Notes: generated from the sequence alone by a model not told the origin. Positions 23,373-32,302 are shown, numbered from the stretch's first letter. The stretch is DNA of 35,386 nucleotides from Clostridia bacterium (GCA_017619885.1 JAFZRM010000113.1:1-35386); one strand, 5' to 3'. Program-made: numbers and translations.

Positions 23373-25708
23373 CTGTAAAAGATTTGAAAGCCGGTCAGTC
23401 CGGCAAGGTGACAAAGGTAGGCGGCGAAGGCGCGCTCCGTCAGCATTTCCTCGATATGGGCATAATCCCCGGCACCGTCGTCACCGTTGACAAGTTCGCG
23501 CCGATGGGCGACCCGGTCGAGCTCGTGCTCCACGGCTACAAGCTCACGCTCAGAGTCGCCGACGCGGCGAAGATCGAAGCGGAGCCTTACGACGGCGCCG
23601 CCGAAAAAGCGGAGACGCCCGCGCCCGCCGCGACGGACCACCCCGGTCTCGGCGAGGGCGGCAGATTCCACCCGAAGGGGAGCGGCGACCCGCTGCCCGA
23701 CGGCACGACGCTGACGTTCGCGCTCGTCGGAAACCAGAACTGCGGCAAAACGACGCTGTTCAACCGGCTCACCGGCTCGAATCAGCACGTCGGTAATTTC
23801 CCGGGAGTCACCGTCGACCGTAAGGACGGCAAGATCAGGGGCTATCCCGACACGCTCGTCACCGACCTGCCCGGTATCTATTCGATGTCGCCGTATTCGA
23901 GCGAGGAGATCGTTTCACGCGATTTCGTAATAAAAGAAAAACCGGCGGCGATAATAAATATCGTCGACGCCACGAATATTGAACGCAACCTGTATCTGAC
24001 GATGCAGCTGCTCGAAATGAACGTGCCGATGGTCGTGGCGCTCAATTTCATGGACGAGCTGACCGCCAACGGCGGAAGCGTCGATATAAACGGAATGGAG
24101 GCGATGCTCGGCGTGCCGGTCGTGCCGATCTCAGCGGCGAAAAACTCCGGCGTCGACGAGCTCGTCAGCCACGCCGTCCATATAGCGAAATACCGCGAAA
24201 AGCCGCTCCGTCAGGACTTCTGCGGAGAGGACGAGAACGGCGGCGCCGTCCACCGCTGTCTGCACGCGATAACGCACCTGATACAGGATCACGCCGAGGA
24301 GGCGGGGATCCCGGTCCGTTTCGCCGCGGGAAAGCTCGTTGAGGCGGACAAACTCGTAATGTCCGAGTTAGGTCTTGACGAGAACGAAAAGGACGCGCTC
24401 GAGCATATAGTCGTGCAGATGGAAAAGGAGTGCGGGCTCGACAGGTTCGCCGCGATAGCCGATATGCGCTTCGCGTTCATCCGCCGCGTCTGCGCCGCGT
24501 GCGTGAAAAAGCCGGGACAGAGCAGGGAACGGCAGAGAAGCGAAAAGATCGATAAGATCCTGACCGGAAAATACACGGCGATCCCCGCGTTCATCATAAT
24601 AATGGGCCTCGTGTTCTTTTTGACGTTCAACGTCGTCGGCGCGGCGCTTCAGAAGCTGCTCGACCTCGGCGTAACGGCGCTGTCCGGCGTCGTCGACCGC
24701 GCACTGACCGCGGCGAACGTCAGCGCGGCGCTTCACAGCCTCGTCATCGAAGGCATCTTCGGCGGCGTCGGCTCGGTGCTGAGCTTCCTGCCGATCATCG
24801 TCACGCTGTTCTTCTTTTTGTCGATGCTCGAGGACAGCGGATACATCGCCCGCGTCGCGTTCGTAATGGACAAGCTGCTGCGCCGCATAGGTCTTTCGGG
24901 ACGCAGTATCGTGCCGATGCTGATCGGCTTCGGCTGTACCGTTCCCGCCGTGATGTCGACGCGCACGCTGCCGAGTGAACGCGACAGAAAAATGACGATA
25001 CTGCTGACTCCTTTCATGTCGTGCTCGGCTAAAGTGCCGATCTACGCGTTCTTCGTGCAGGCGTTCTTCCCGAAATACGCGGCGCTTATGATGACCGGGC
25101 TTTATCTGCTCGGCATAGCGCTCGGCGTGCTCGCGGCTTTCCTGTATAAAAAGACGGTGTTCCGCGGCGAGGCAGTGCCGTTCGTAATGGAACTGCCCGA
25201 TTACCGTGTGCCTGGCTTCGTCAACGTCGTAAAGCTGTTGTGGGAAAAAGCGAAGGACTTTTTGCAGCGCGCGTTCTCGGTGATTTTGATCGCGACGATC
25301 GTCGTATGGTTCCTCAAATGCTTCGACTTCCGCTTCAATATGGTGTCAGATCCTTCGCAGAGCATCCTCGCGGTGATCTCCGGCTGGATAACGCCGGTCA
25401 TGAAGCCCGTCGGCCTCGGCGACTGGCGGATCTGCACGTCGCTGATAAGCGGATTCATCGCCAAGGAGAGCGTCGTTTCCGCTATGGAGCTGCTGTTCCC
25501 GTCCGGCGTCGCCGGCTCGGTGTCGTCGCTGTCCGCACTCTGCCTGCTCGTGTTCTCTCTGATCTATACGCCGTGTATCGCGGCGATCGCCTCCATCAGG
25601 CGCGAGATGGGAGTGAAATGGTCGCTTATAGTGGTGCTCGTTCAGTGCGCCGCGGCGTGGATCGTGACGCTGATAATACCCATGATATTCTCGTTGATTT
25701 TGGTATAA
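23369..25708 (+). CDS. feoB: FeoA-FeoB fusion, ferrous iron transporter
   Basis: 779 residues. Residues 1-72 are a FeoA SH3-like domain (KAGQSGKVTKVGGEG, then FLDMGIIPGTVV). A 40-residue Ala/Pro/Gly linker leads to the FeoB G domain, with the P-loop GNQNCGKTT (121-129), VGNFPGVTVD, DLPGIYSMSPYSSEE and the NFMD guanine motif. The helical regulatory domain and a membrane permease of about ten helices follow, with paired Gate motifs (GFGCTVPAVMSTRTL; the second region near CTSLISGFIAKESVVSAME). It imports Fe2+ using nucleotide hydrolysis. The start overlaps the isomerase stop by four bases. Fused FeoA-FeoB proteins are known in anaerobes. The small Cys-rich partner follows. Confidence 0.96.
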   Translation: MTVKDLKAGQSGKVTKVGGEGALRQHFLDMGIIPGTVVTVDKFAPMGDPVELVLHGYKLTLRVADAAKIEAEPYDGAAEKAETPAPAATDHPGLGEGGRFHPKGSGDPLPDGTTLTFALVGNQNCGKTTLFNRLTGSNQHVGNFPGVTVDRKDGKIRGYPDTLVTDLPGIYSMSPYSSEEIVSRDFVIKEKPAAIINIVDATNIERNLYLTMQLLEMNVPMVVALNFMDELTANGGSVDINGMEAMLGVPVVPISAAKNSGVDELVSHAVHIAKYREKPLRQDFCGEDENGGAVHRCLHAITHLIQDHAEEAGIPVRFAAGKLVEADKLVMSELGLDENEKDALEHIVVQMEKECGLDRFAAIADMRFAFIRRVCAACVKKPGQSRERQRSEKIDKILTGKYTAIPAFIIIMGLVFFLTFNVVGAALQKLLDLGVTALSGVVDRALTAANVSAALHSLVIEGIFGGVGSVLSFLPIIVTLFFFLSMLEDSGYIARVAFVMDKLLRRIGLSGRSIVPMLIGFGCTVPAVMSTRTLPSERDRKMTILLTPFMSCSAKVPIYAFFVQAFFPKYAALMMTGLYLLGIALGVLAAFLYKKTVFRGEAVPFVMELPDYRVPGFVNVVKLLWEKAKDFLQRAFSVILIATIVVWFLKCFDFRFNMVSDPSQSILAVISGWITPVMKPVGLGDWRICTSLISGFIAKESVVSAMELLFPSGVAGSVSSLSALCLLVFSLIYTPCIAAIASIRREMGVKWSLIVVLVQCAAAWIVTLIIPMIFSLILV

Positions 25709-25711
25709 AAC

Positions 25712-25864
25712 ATGAATCCTGTTGAGATCATTGTTATTGCGGCGGTCGCCGCGGTCATCGCGTTCGCGGTGTTCCTCATAATACGCCGCAGACGCCGCGG
25801 CTGCGGCTGCGGCTGCGAAGGCTGTTCGCTTGACTGCAATAAAATGAAAACTAAAAAGAAATAA
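25712..25864 (+). CDS. FeoB-associated Cys-rich membrane protein, 50 residues
   Basis: ATG 25712 lies three bases after the FeoB stop; stop TAA at 25864. One membrane helix (residues 5-24, EIIVIAAVAAVIAFAVFLII) is followed by five Arg, then a Cys-rich stretch (GCGCGCEGCSLDC, residues 30-42) and a Lys tail. Position, length and the Cys pattern match the FeoB-associated Cys-rich membrane proteins that stand in for FeoC in many Firmicutes. It probably binds iron or assists FeoB; the exact role is not settled for this family. Confidence 0.9.
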   Translation: MNPVEIIVIAAVAAVIAFAVFLIIRRRRRGCGCGCEGCSLDCNKMKTKKK

Positions 25865-25894
25865 AAAAATGGGAGCGGCTGCTCCCGTTTTTTT
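25864..25894. terminator. Bidirectional terminator between feo and deo operons
   Basis: A 6-bp GC stem gggagc-ggct-gctccc (25871-25886) has seven A residues on the left and a G followed by eight T residues on the right. It ends the feo operon, and its T-run overlaps the stop codon of the convergent nucleoside phosphorylase gene, so it can also end that operon. Confidence 0.92.
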
Positions 25895-27194
25895 ACGTTA
25901 TGATCTTGTAGATAAGCGGCGTCCCGACGGGCTTTTCGTCGCCGTATCTGACCGCTTCGCTCATGGCGGCTATCGCCGCCGGGATGCGTCTGACGTCGCA
26001 CGTGTGAAGGCGCGCTACGACCTCGCCCTTTTTGACCGCGTCGCCCGGCTTTTTGAGCAGGACGATGCCGGCCGACGGGTCGATCACGTCCTCCTTTGAC
26101 GCGCGTCCCGCGCCGAGGATCATCGCCGCGTCGCCGACGCGCTGAGCGTCGGTCCCCGTGACGAAACCGTCGCGCGGCGCGGGGAAGGGATATATCACGG
26201 AAGCGGAGGGAAGCAGCTCGAGATCCTCCAGGCTCTCCGCGTCGCCGCCCTGAGCGGCGACCCATTCCTTCATCTTCGCAAACGCCGAGCCGTCGTCTAT
26301 CACGCCCTTTACCAGCGTTTCCGCCTCATCTACGTCAATGTGTCTGACGAGCGAGATCATCCGCGCCGCGAGCGTCACGCAGACCTCGTACAGATCGTCC
26401 CTCTGCTTTCCCTTCAGTACGTTCACGGCTTCCTTTATCTCGAGGGCGTTTCCGACGTTGGAACCGAGCGGCGTCTCCATGCTCGAAAGCACCGCCGCGA
26501 CGTTTCTGCCGCAGCCCTTGCCGATATCAACCATGTTTTTCGCGAGGATCTCCGCGTCCTGCGGCGTTTTCATGAAAGCGCCGCTGCCGTACTTGACGTC
26601 AAGCACTATGTTGTGCGAGCCCGCGGCGAGTTTTTTGCTCATTATGCTCGACGTTATCAGCGGAATGGAGTCGACCGTCGCCGTGACGTCGCGCAGCGCG
26701 TAAAGCTTCTTGTCGGCGGGCGTCAGATTGCCACTCTGACCGATGACGGCGACGCCGATGCGCTCCGCCTGACCGAGAAATTCCTCCTCGGAAAGCGTGG
26801 TCCTGTAGCCCGGTATCGCTTCGAGTTTGTCGACGGTGCCGCCTGTGTGACCGAGCCCGCGGCCGGACATTTTCGTGACCTTGCCGCCGAGCGCGGCGAC
26901 GACCGGCGCGACGATCAGTGTGGTCTTATCGCCAACGCCGCCGGTCGAATGCTTGTCGACCGACAGATCGCCGAAGCGCGACAGATCGAGCATATCGCCC
27001 GATTCAGCCATACATTTCGTCAGCGTGACGGTCTCTTCCGTGTCCATACCGCGGAAATATATCGTCATGCACAGCGCGGACGCCTGATAATCCGGTATCT
27101 CGCCTTTCGTATAACCGTCAACAAAGAATCTGATCTGTTCGTCAGACAGTTTTCCGCCGTTTCTTTTATGAAGTATGACGTCGTACATCCTCAT
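25893..27194 (-). CDS. pdp: Pyrimidine-nucleoside (thymidine) phosphorylase
   Basis: 433 residues, full length. The phosphate and nucleoside site is the family block KHSTGGVGDKTT (81-92), followed by KMSGRGLGHTGGT. It splits thymidine, uridine or deoxyuridine with phosphate into base plus (deoxy)ribose 1-phosphate. Clostridial members usually act on several pyrimidine nucleosides, so pdp is preferred to deoA. Start ATG 27194 has GAGGTG upstream, nine bases after the preceding gene. Last gene of the deo operon. Confidence 0.95.
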   Translation of the reverse strand: MRMYDVILHKRNGGKLSDEQIRFFVDGYTKGEIPDYQASALCMTIYFRGMDTEETVTLTKCMAESGDMLDLSRFGDLSVDKHSTGGVGDKTTLIVAPVVAALGGKVTKMSGRGLGHTGGTVDKLEAIPGYRTTLSEEEFLGQAERIGVAVIGQSGNLTPADKKLYALRDVTATVDSIPLITSSIMSKKLAAGSHNIVLDVKYGSGAFMKTPQDAEILAKNMVDIGKGCGRNVAAVLSSMETPLGSNVGNALEIKEAVNVLKGKQRDDLYEVCVTLAARMISLVRHIDVDEAETLVKGVIDDGSAFAKMKEWVAAQGGDAESLEDLELLPSASVIYPFPAPRDGFVTGTDAQRVGDAAMILGAGRASKEDVIDPSAGIVLLKKPGDAVKKGEVVARLHTCDVRRIPAAIAAMSEAVRYGDEKPVGTPLIYKIIT

Positions 27195-27203
27195 GGTATC
27201 ACC

Positions 27204-28778
27204 TCATTTTATATAGGACGGCGTGAAAGAGCGGGGAAGCAGTTCACCGAGCGTCGAGCGCTCGAACGTGCTTTTGCTCTTCATCAGAAGCACCGGCATA
27301 TCGGGGTCGCAGAATTCGCTCAGAACCTGACGGCACACGCCGCAGGGCGGGAAAACTCCGCTTGATCTGCCGTCCTTTCCGCCGCAGACGGCGAGCATGC
27401 AAAACTGCCGTCTGCCCTCGCTCACGGCCTTAAAGATCGCCGTACGCTCGGCGCAGACCGTCGGCGTAAACGACGAGTTTTCGATATTGCAGCCGGAGAA
27501 GACCGTGCCGTCGGAGCAGAGCACCGCGGCGCCGACCTTGTACCCGGAATACGGCGAATAGGACGCCTGCATCGCGTCGTACGCGTCGCGGCACAGAGCT
27601 TTTTCGTCCGGCGTCGGCTTCAGGATGCGGCGCATGAAGCTCTCGCCCTCTCCGCGGTAGGGGCTGTCGAGATATTCGGCGATGCTCGCCGCGATATCGC
27701 AGAAGCCGTAACGCGTGCCGAGGTTGACCGGGCTGATATTCTTTCCGTACACGAGCAGCGGCACGTATTCGCGCGTGTGGTCCGTGTGCGTGTCGCCGGG
27801 ATCGCAGCCGTGGTCGGCGGTGATCATGAGCACGTCGCCGTCGCGCATTCCGGCGGTGAACGACGGCAGCCACGCGTCGAACTCGGCGAACGCCGCGGCG
27901 TAGCCGTCGACGTCCTGCCTGTGACCGTAAAGCGAGTCGAAATCCACGAGATTCGTGAAGCACAGCCCTTCGAAATCGCGGTCGAGCGCTTCGAGCGTCA
28001 GCTTCATGCCCTCGGTGTTGCCGTGCGTGGCGACCTTGTCCGTCACGCCCGAGCCGGCGAAAATATCGTTTATCTTACCGATCGCGTATACCGTCTTTCC
28101 CTCTTCCTTCAGCGCGTCAAGCAGCGTTTTCCTCGGAGGCAGAAGGGAAAAGTCGTGGCGGTTCGTCGTGCGGGTGAAATTGCCCGGCGCGCCGATGAAA
28201 GGTCTGGCAATGACTCTGCCTACGGCGTGCCTGCCGGTGAGTATCCGGCGCGCGACGCGGCAGTATTCGTACAGTTTTTCGAGCGGCACGGTTTCTTCGT
28301 GCGCGGCGATCTGGAACACACTGTCGGCGGAGGTGTAGACGATCAGATCGCCAGTTTTCATATGCTCCTCGCCGTACAGCTTTATGACTTCCGTGCCGGA
28401 GAACGGCTTGTTGCAGAGCACGCCGCGCCCGGTCTGTTTTTTGAATTCCTCGATGATCTCGTCCGGAAATCCGTCCGGATATGTCGGCATGGGCGACTGC
28501 GACACTATTCCCGCGATCTCCCAGTGACCTATCGTCGTATCCTTGCCGGCTGAGCGCTCGCGCAGACGGCAGACGGCGGCGGCCGGGCGGGCTGAGGAGG
28601 GCATGTAATCCTGCCCGTCTATGTTGAATACGCCGAGTTTTTGCATATTATCGCTGCGGAATTTTTCGCTTTGACTGATGCGCTTCAGCGTATTGCAGTC
28701 GTGATCACCGAACAGCGCGGCGTCCGGCTCCTCGCCGACGCCGCAGGAGTCGAGGACTATAAGAAATACACGCTTCAT
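27204..28778 (-). CDS. Phosphopentomutase-cytidine deaminase fusion (DeoB-Cdd)
   Basis: 524 residues in one frame. Residues 1 to about 390 are a complete phosphopentomutase: metal and phosphothreonine motifs VLDSCGVGEEPDA (Asp10), GKDTTIGHWE, DFDSLYGHR, TADHGCDP and TDHTREYVP. Residues about 392-524 are a complete cytidine deaminase: YSPYSGYKVGAA, NIENSS, VCAERTA (Cys442, Glu444) and PCGVC (Cys479, Cys482), which bind zinc. The first half turns (deoxy)ribose 1-phosphate into the 5-phosphate; the second deaminates (deoxy)cytidine. The combined length equals the sum of the two single enzymes, and no internal stop or ribosome site was seen at the junction (near 27600). It starts two bases after the deoD stop. 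Confidence 0.95.
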   Translation of the reverse strand: MKRVFLIVLDSCGVGEEPDAALFGDHDCNTLKRISQSEKFRSDNMQKLGVFNIDGQDYMPSSARPAAAVCRLRERSAGKDTTIGHWEIAGIVSQSPMPTYPDGFPDEIIEEFKKQTGRGVLCNKPFSGTEVIKLYGEEHMKTGDLIVYTSADSVFQIAAHEETVPLEKLYEYCRVARRILTGRHAVGRVIARPFIGAPGNFTRTTNRHDFSLLPPRKTLLDALKEEGKTVYAIGKINDIFAGSGVTDKVATHGNTEGMKLTLEALDRDFEGLCFTNLVDFDSLYGHRQDVDGYAAAFAEFDAWLPSFTAGMRDGDVLMITADHGCDPGDTHTDHTREYVPLLVYGKNISPVNLGTRYGFCDIAASIAEYLDSPYRGEGESFMRRILKPTPDEKALCRDAYDAMQASYSPYSGYKVGAAVLCSDGTVFSGCNIENSSFTPTVCAERTAIFKAVSEGRRQFCMLAVCGGKDGRSSGVFPPCGVCRQVLSEFCDPDMPVLLMKSKSTFERSTLGELLPRSFTPSYIK

Positions 28779-28780
28779 AC

Positions 28781-29524
28781 TCAGACGTCCAGCTTTTTCG
28801 CGGTCTTAAGCGCCAGCTCCATCATCTCGGTGAACGAATTCTGTCTCTCCTCGGAGCTCGTCGATTCGCCGGTGATCAGGTGGTCGGAGATCGTGCAGAT
28901 CGCGAGCGCGTTCTTTCCGGCGCGCGCGGCGTTCATGTACAGCCCCGCGGCCTCCATCTCGACCGCCATGACGCCCATCTTGCGCCACGATACCTCGGAC
29001 AGATACCCGTTCGGGACGTCCGCCATGTCGTTGTAGAAGGTGTCGGAGGAGAGCAGATTGCCGACGTGATATCTCACGCCCATCCCGTCCGCGATATCGG
29101 CGCAGGTCTTGAGCATCTTGTAGCTGCAGATCGCGGCGAAATCGCCGGGAAGATGATACTGATGCGCAAAGTTTGAGTTGGTGCACGCGCCCATTCCCAT
29201 AACTATGTCGCGTACGCGGATGTTTTCGTTCATGGCGCCGGCGGAACCGATGCGCATGATGTTTTCAACGCCGAAAAAGTTGTACAGCTCGTATGAATAG
29301 ATGCCGATCGACGGTATGCCCATGCCGCTCGCCATGACGGATACGCGGGTGCCCTCGTATTCGCCGGTGTAACCCTGTATGCCGCGCACGTTGTTCACGA
29401 GACGGGCGTTTTCAAGAAACGTTTCCGCAATGAATTTTGCGCGCAGCGGGTCGCCGGGCATAAGCACGGTCCTTGCGAAATCGGCGGGAGTCGCCGCTAT
29501 GTGGGGGGTGGGGAAATTAGCCAT
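28781..29524 (-). CDS. deoD: Purine nucleoside phosphorylase, DeoD type
   Basis: 247 residues from ATG 29524, chosen because AAGGAGG lies directly upstream; the longer frame to 29572 lacks a site. Hallmarks: MPGDPLRAKFIAE (phosphate loop), NNVRGIQGYTGEYEG, SGMGIPSIGIYSYEL, RIGSAGAM, VEMEAAGLYMNAA and ISDHLITGE with the catalytic Asp. This is the hexameric, broad purine-nucleoside enzyme, releasing purine base and (deoxy)ribose 1-phosphate in the cytoplasm. It sits between deoC and the deoB-cdd fusion in a tight operon. Confidence 0.96.
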   Translation of the reverse strand: MANFPTPHIAATPADFARTVLMPGDPLRAKFIAETFLENARLVNNVRGIQGYTGEYEGTRVSVMASGMGIPSIGIYSYELYNFFGVENIMRIGSAGAMNENIRVRDIVMGMGACTNSNFAHQYHLPGDFAAICSYKMLKTCADIADGMGVRYHVGNLLSSDTFYNDMADVPNGYLSEVSWRKMGVMAVEMEAAGLYMNAARAGKNALAICTISDHLITGESTSSEERQNSFTEMMELALKTAKKLDV

Positions 29525-29537
29525 TTTCTGATCCTCC

Positions 29538-30197
29538 TTATTTGTTTTCAAGCGCTTTCGCGAGCTTGACAATGCGGCTCGTGCCGAGCCTGTCCGCGCC
29601 GAGATTTATGAAATCCTCGGCGTCCTCTATCGAGCTTATGCCGCCCGCCGCCTTGATCTTGAGGTGCGGCGCGCAGTATTTCTTCATCAGCGCCACGTCC
29701 TCCTTCGTCGCGCCACCGGTAGAAAAGCCGGTCGACGTCTTGATGTATTCGGCGCCGGATTCGGACACTATGCGGCACATGTTTATCTTTTCCGCCTCGG
29801 TCAGCAGGCAGGTCTCTATGATGACTTTGAGAAGCTTTCCGCCGCACGCCGCCTTGACGCCTTTTATCTCGTCGAGTACGAGATCGTATCTGCCGTCCTT
29901 GACCCAGCCGATGTTGATGACCATGTCGACCTCGTCGGCGCCGTTATTTACGGCGTCGGACGCCATGAAGAATTTAGCCTGCGCGGTGTCGTAGCCGTTC
30001 GGGAAGCCGATGACGGTGCAGATCGCGAGCCTGTCGCCGACGTACTGCTTCGCCTGCTTTACGTAGCCCGCCGGTATGCACACCGACGCGGTGTGATATT
30101 TCATCCCGTCGTCGCAGATCGCCTTGATCTGATCCCACGTCGCCGTCTGCGCAAGCAGCGTGTGATCGCATTTTGAAAGTATCGCCTGAAGCTCCAT
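29538..30197 (-). CDS. deoC: Deoxyribose-phosphate aldolase
   Basis: 219 residues, normal length. The Schiff-base Lys is Lys153 in [14 protein letters not shown]. Supporting residues are in EVDMVINIG (Asp91), KVIIETCLL and KIKAAGGIS. It cleaves 2-deoxyribose 5-phosphate to glyceraldehyde 3-phosphate and acetaldehyde, the last step of deoxynucleoside breakdown. First gene of the deo operon, with AGGAGA before ATG 30197 and its own promoter. Together with the downstream genes it gives a full path from purine and pyrimidine deoxynucleosides to glycolysis. Confidence 0.96.
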   Translation of the reverse strand: MELQAILSKCDHTLLAQTATWDQIKAICDDGMKYHTASVCIPAGYVKQAKQYVGDRLAICTVIGFPNGYDTAQAKFFMASDAVNNGADEVDMVINIGWVKDGRYDLVLDEIKGVKAACGGKLLKVIIETCLLTEAEKINMCRIVSESGAEYIKTSTGFSTGGATKEDVALMKKYCAPHLKIKAAGGISSIEDAEDFINLGADRLGTSRIVKLAKALENK

Positions 30198-30227
30198 AAT
30201 GGTATTCTCCTGTTCGTCTTTTTTATG

Positions 30228-30256
30228 ATTATATCATATCGTTTCATGGATTTCAA
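30228..30256 (-). promoter_or_regulatory. Sigma-A promoter of the deo operon
   Basis: On the minus strand: TTGAAA (30251-30256), 17-bp spacer, TATAAT (30228-30233), 30 bases before deoC. No clear DeoR-type operator was recognised. Confidence 0.85.
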
Positions 30257-30296
30257 TATAAAATCACAAAAATTTTGCGCCCCGGGACAATTTGCC

Positions 30297-30324
30297 TTGA
30301 CAAAACGCGCTGCCGTGGTATAAT
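30297..30324 (+). promoter_or_regulatory. Sigma-A promoter of the DUF4832 gene
   Basis: TTGACA (30297-30302), 16-bp spacer, TATAAT (30319-30324), then AAAGGAGGA eight bases before ATG 30348. Divergent from the deo promoter. Confidence 0.9.
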
Positions 30325-30347
30325 GAAGAAAAAAGGAGGATCCGGAT

Positions 30348-31799
30348 ATGAGCGTAGACAGAAACAGATATCCCGGACTGTCTGAGAGAGTCAGAGACAT
30401 GGAGAGCCAGACCGAATGCGGCTGGTTCGACGACCCGAGAAAAGAGAACGGCTTCATCGACCTGCGGCCGTTTGCCGACGACAAGACGGTGCTTAAAAAC
30501 CCGCATAAGGGCTGGTTCTGGCACTTTATCGACAACGGCTTCCGCCACGGTTTTTACAGAGACAGGACGAAACCCGGCGATCACGTCGAGTATTTCCCCG
30601 GAATGAACCACCTTTATCTGCGCTTCGACTGGTCGGACGCGGAGAAGACGGAGGGAGTCTACGACTTCGGCTTCCTTGACGATATAATGGAGGAGTGGTC
30701 GCAGTACGGCTACCGCTTCTCGCTGCGCGTCGTCTGTTACGAATCGTCGAAGGATATGAGCTTCGCTACGCCGGAATACGTGTTTTTGAACGGCGCCAAA
30801 TGCTACGATATCGCGGAGCACAGCGGCCTTCAGCCGGATTACGACGATCCGTATTTCCTGCAGCGGCTCGAAGCCTTCATGGCCGTGCTCGGTGAAAAAT
30901 ACGACCGGGACGACAGAGTCGAGTTCATAGACGTCGGCACGTACGGCACGTGGGGAGAGGGACACACCGTCGAGGGCGACGGAGTCATTTATCCGGTCGA
31001 GACAGTGAAGCGCCACGTCGACCTGCATCTCAAATACTTCCCGCATAAGTTCGTGATCTTGAACGACGACCACATCGTCGGAAGGATCGTGCACGGGGAC
31101 GAATGTCAGGAAATGCTCGATTACGCGTACGAACGCGGGCTCGGACTGCAGGACGACTCGATCTGCTGCGACTACTATTCCGTCGTAAACGGCTACGATA
31201 CGATGCGCGCGACGTGGGCCTTCCGCAAGCTCGCCGACAACGCGCCGTCGGTCATCGAGTTCGCGCATTACGGATATATACATCCGACCTACGAGGACTT
31301 TTACAGAAACGGCCTGACGATAGTCGAGTGCCTCAAAAATTCAAAGGCAACGTACGCCGGATTCCACGGCTACCCCGATATATTCTATAAGTCCGATAAA
31401 TGGCTCGCCGAATACTGCGCGAACCGTCTCGGCTACTGGTATTTCGTCGAAAGCGCGGTCGTGCCGGAGCTGACGGCGACGACGCATAATATAGTCTACG
31501 TCACGATGAAGAACGAAGGCTGGGCGCGCGCATATAACGACTATAAGATCAGATTCACCGTAAGATTAGGCGAAAAGACCGTCAAGGTCGTCGACACCGG
31601 GGTGAGCGTCACGTGCCTCGATACGGGAGAATCCAAAAGGTTCGCCGTAAAACCCGACCTGACGGGCATACCCGACGGGGAATACGACATCTGCCTCGGC
31701 GTGTACGAGAACGAAACGCCGATAAAGCTGGCGCTGAAGGAAGAGATCAGACGCGGAGGAGATTACCTGATCGTCCGCCGCAGGATCAGAGGCGTATAA
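30348..31799 (+). CDS. DUF4832-type glycoside-hydrolase-like protein
   Basis: 483 residues, no signal peptide, so cytoplasmic. The N-terminal two thirds looks like a TIM barrel: NPHKGWFWHF, then NHLYLRFDWSDAEKTEGVYD (a typical substrate-barrel strand), RVVCYES, and FIDVGTYGTWGEGH with a possible acid/base Glu. The last roughly 130 residues form a beta domain of DUF4832 type (VPELTATTHNIVYVTMKNEG, then IPDGEYDICLGV). Related proteins are annotated as DUF4832-containing or beta-galactosidase-like; the substrate is unknown. It is a single gene with its own strong promoter and terminator. Another sugar-acting enzyme in a window already rich in them. Confidence 0.75.
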   Translation: MSVDRNRYPGLSERVRDMESQTECGWFDDPRKENGFIDLRPFADDKTVLKNPHKGWFWHFIDNGFRHGFYRDRTKPGDHVEYFPGMNHLYLRFDWSDAEKTEGVYDFGFLDDIMEEWSQYGYRFSLRVVCYESSKDMSFATPEYVFLNGAKCYDIAEHSGLQPDYDDPYFLQRLEAFMAVLGEKYDRDDRVEFIDVGTYGTWGEGHTVEGDGVIYPVETVKRHVDLHLKYFPHKFVILNDDHIVGRIVHGDECQEMLDYAYERGLGLQDDSICCDYYSVVNGYDTMRATWAFRKLADNAPSVIEFAHYGYIHPTYEDFYRNGLTIVECLKNSKATYAGFHGYPDIFYKSDKWLAEYCANRLGYWYFVESAVVPELTATTHNIVYVTMKNEGWARAYNDYKIRFTVRLGEKTVKVVDTGVSVTCLDTGESKRFAVKPDLTGIPDGEYDICLGVYENETPIKLALKEEIRRGGDYLIVRRRIRGV

Positions 31800-31811
31800 A
31801 AATCCGAAATA

Positions 31812-31843
31812 AAACCGGCCGGGACCACGTCCCCGGCCGGTTT
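31812..31843 (+). terminator. Terminator of the DUF4832 gene
   Basis: A 12-bp GC-rich stem (aaaccggccggg with cccggccggttt, 8-nt loop) starts 13 bases after the stop and ends in ttt. Confidence 0.88.
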
Positions 31844-31911
31844 CTCAAGCCGCCGAAAAAAACGCACTTCCAAATACCTGACGCAAAATGAAAAAAACTC
31901 CGAAAACCCTC

Positions 31912-31940
31912 TTGATTTTTTCGAAAAAATGTGTTATACT
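31912..31940 (+). promoter_or_regulatory. Sigma-A promoter of the tRNA-Ser region
   Basis: TTGATT (31912-31917), 17-bp spacer, TATACT (31935-31940). It lies 13 bases ahead of a broken tRNA-Ser copy and 273 bases ahead of the intact tRNA-Ser. No better promoter was seen closer to the intact tRNA. Confidence 0.75.
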
Positions 31941-31953
31941 GTCAAAGTCGCAC

Positions 31954-32057
31954 GGAGAGGTATCGAAGAGGGGAGCGCGCCGAGCGCCGCCGGGGGCGGA
32001 TGAAGCGAGGCAAGCGAGTGGAGCGGTCTGCGACCGCGACAGGACATAACGGGGCTG
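31954..32057 (+). pseudogene. Interrupted partial copy of tRNA-Ser 5' half
   Basis: Bases 31954-31970 match the first 17 bases of the intact tRNA-Ser (32214-32230) exactly, with the C before it also shared. About 70 GC-rich bases then interrupt the D-loop. The match resumes at 32045-32057 (cataacggggctg). After that the anticodon arm is degenerate and no variable or T-arm is present. The insert is made of small inverted repeats such as gcgc-cga-gcgc, ccgcc-ggg-ggcgg and cggt-ctgcg-accg, similar in style to the two palindromic arrays. It cannot fold as a normal tRNA. The rest of the gap to 32213 has no gene that I can see. Confidence 0.8.
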
Positions 32058-32213
32058 CTCGATGTCGGCTCGGTTTCGTCACTCGGTACAGCGCGAAAGC
32101 TCCGGTTTTCTCGCAAAAGCTCCGTTTTCCTGCGGTTTTCGCGACTTTGGCTTGCAGGAAAAAGAAAAGGCGCCTTACAGTTGCCTATCAAAGTTCGCAC
32201 AAAAATCAAATAC

Positions 32214-32302
32214 GGAGAGGTATCGAAGAGGTCATAACGGGGCTGACTCGAAATCAGTTTGCGTGAAAGCGCACATGGGTTCGAATCCCATCCTCTCCGC
32301 CA
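32214..32302 (+). tRNA. tRNA-Ser(CGA)
   Basis: An 89-nt class II tRNA. Acceptor ggagagg pairs with cctctcc, discriminator G, encoded CCA at 32300-32302. Anticodon stem gctga/tcagt has loop ctcgaaa, so anticodon CGA (reads UCG). A long variable arm (gcg-tgaaa-gcgc region) and T-arm atggg-ttcgaat-cccat are present. The sequence is close to clostridial tRNA-Ser(CGA). Its 3' end is the likely attachment site of the adjoining element. Confidence 0.95.
32281..32302 (+). other. Probable attachment site (att) in the tRNA-Ser 3' end
   Basis: The T-loop and acceptor 3' strand of tRNA-Ser border an element whose first gene inward is a tyrosine integrase pointing at this end. tRNA 3' ends are the classic targets of such integrases. 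The matching repeat at the far end lies outside the window, so the exact core cannot be defined. Confidence 0.6.
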
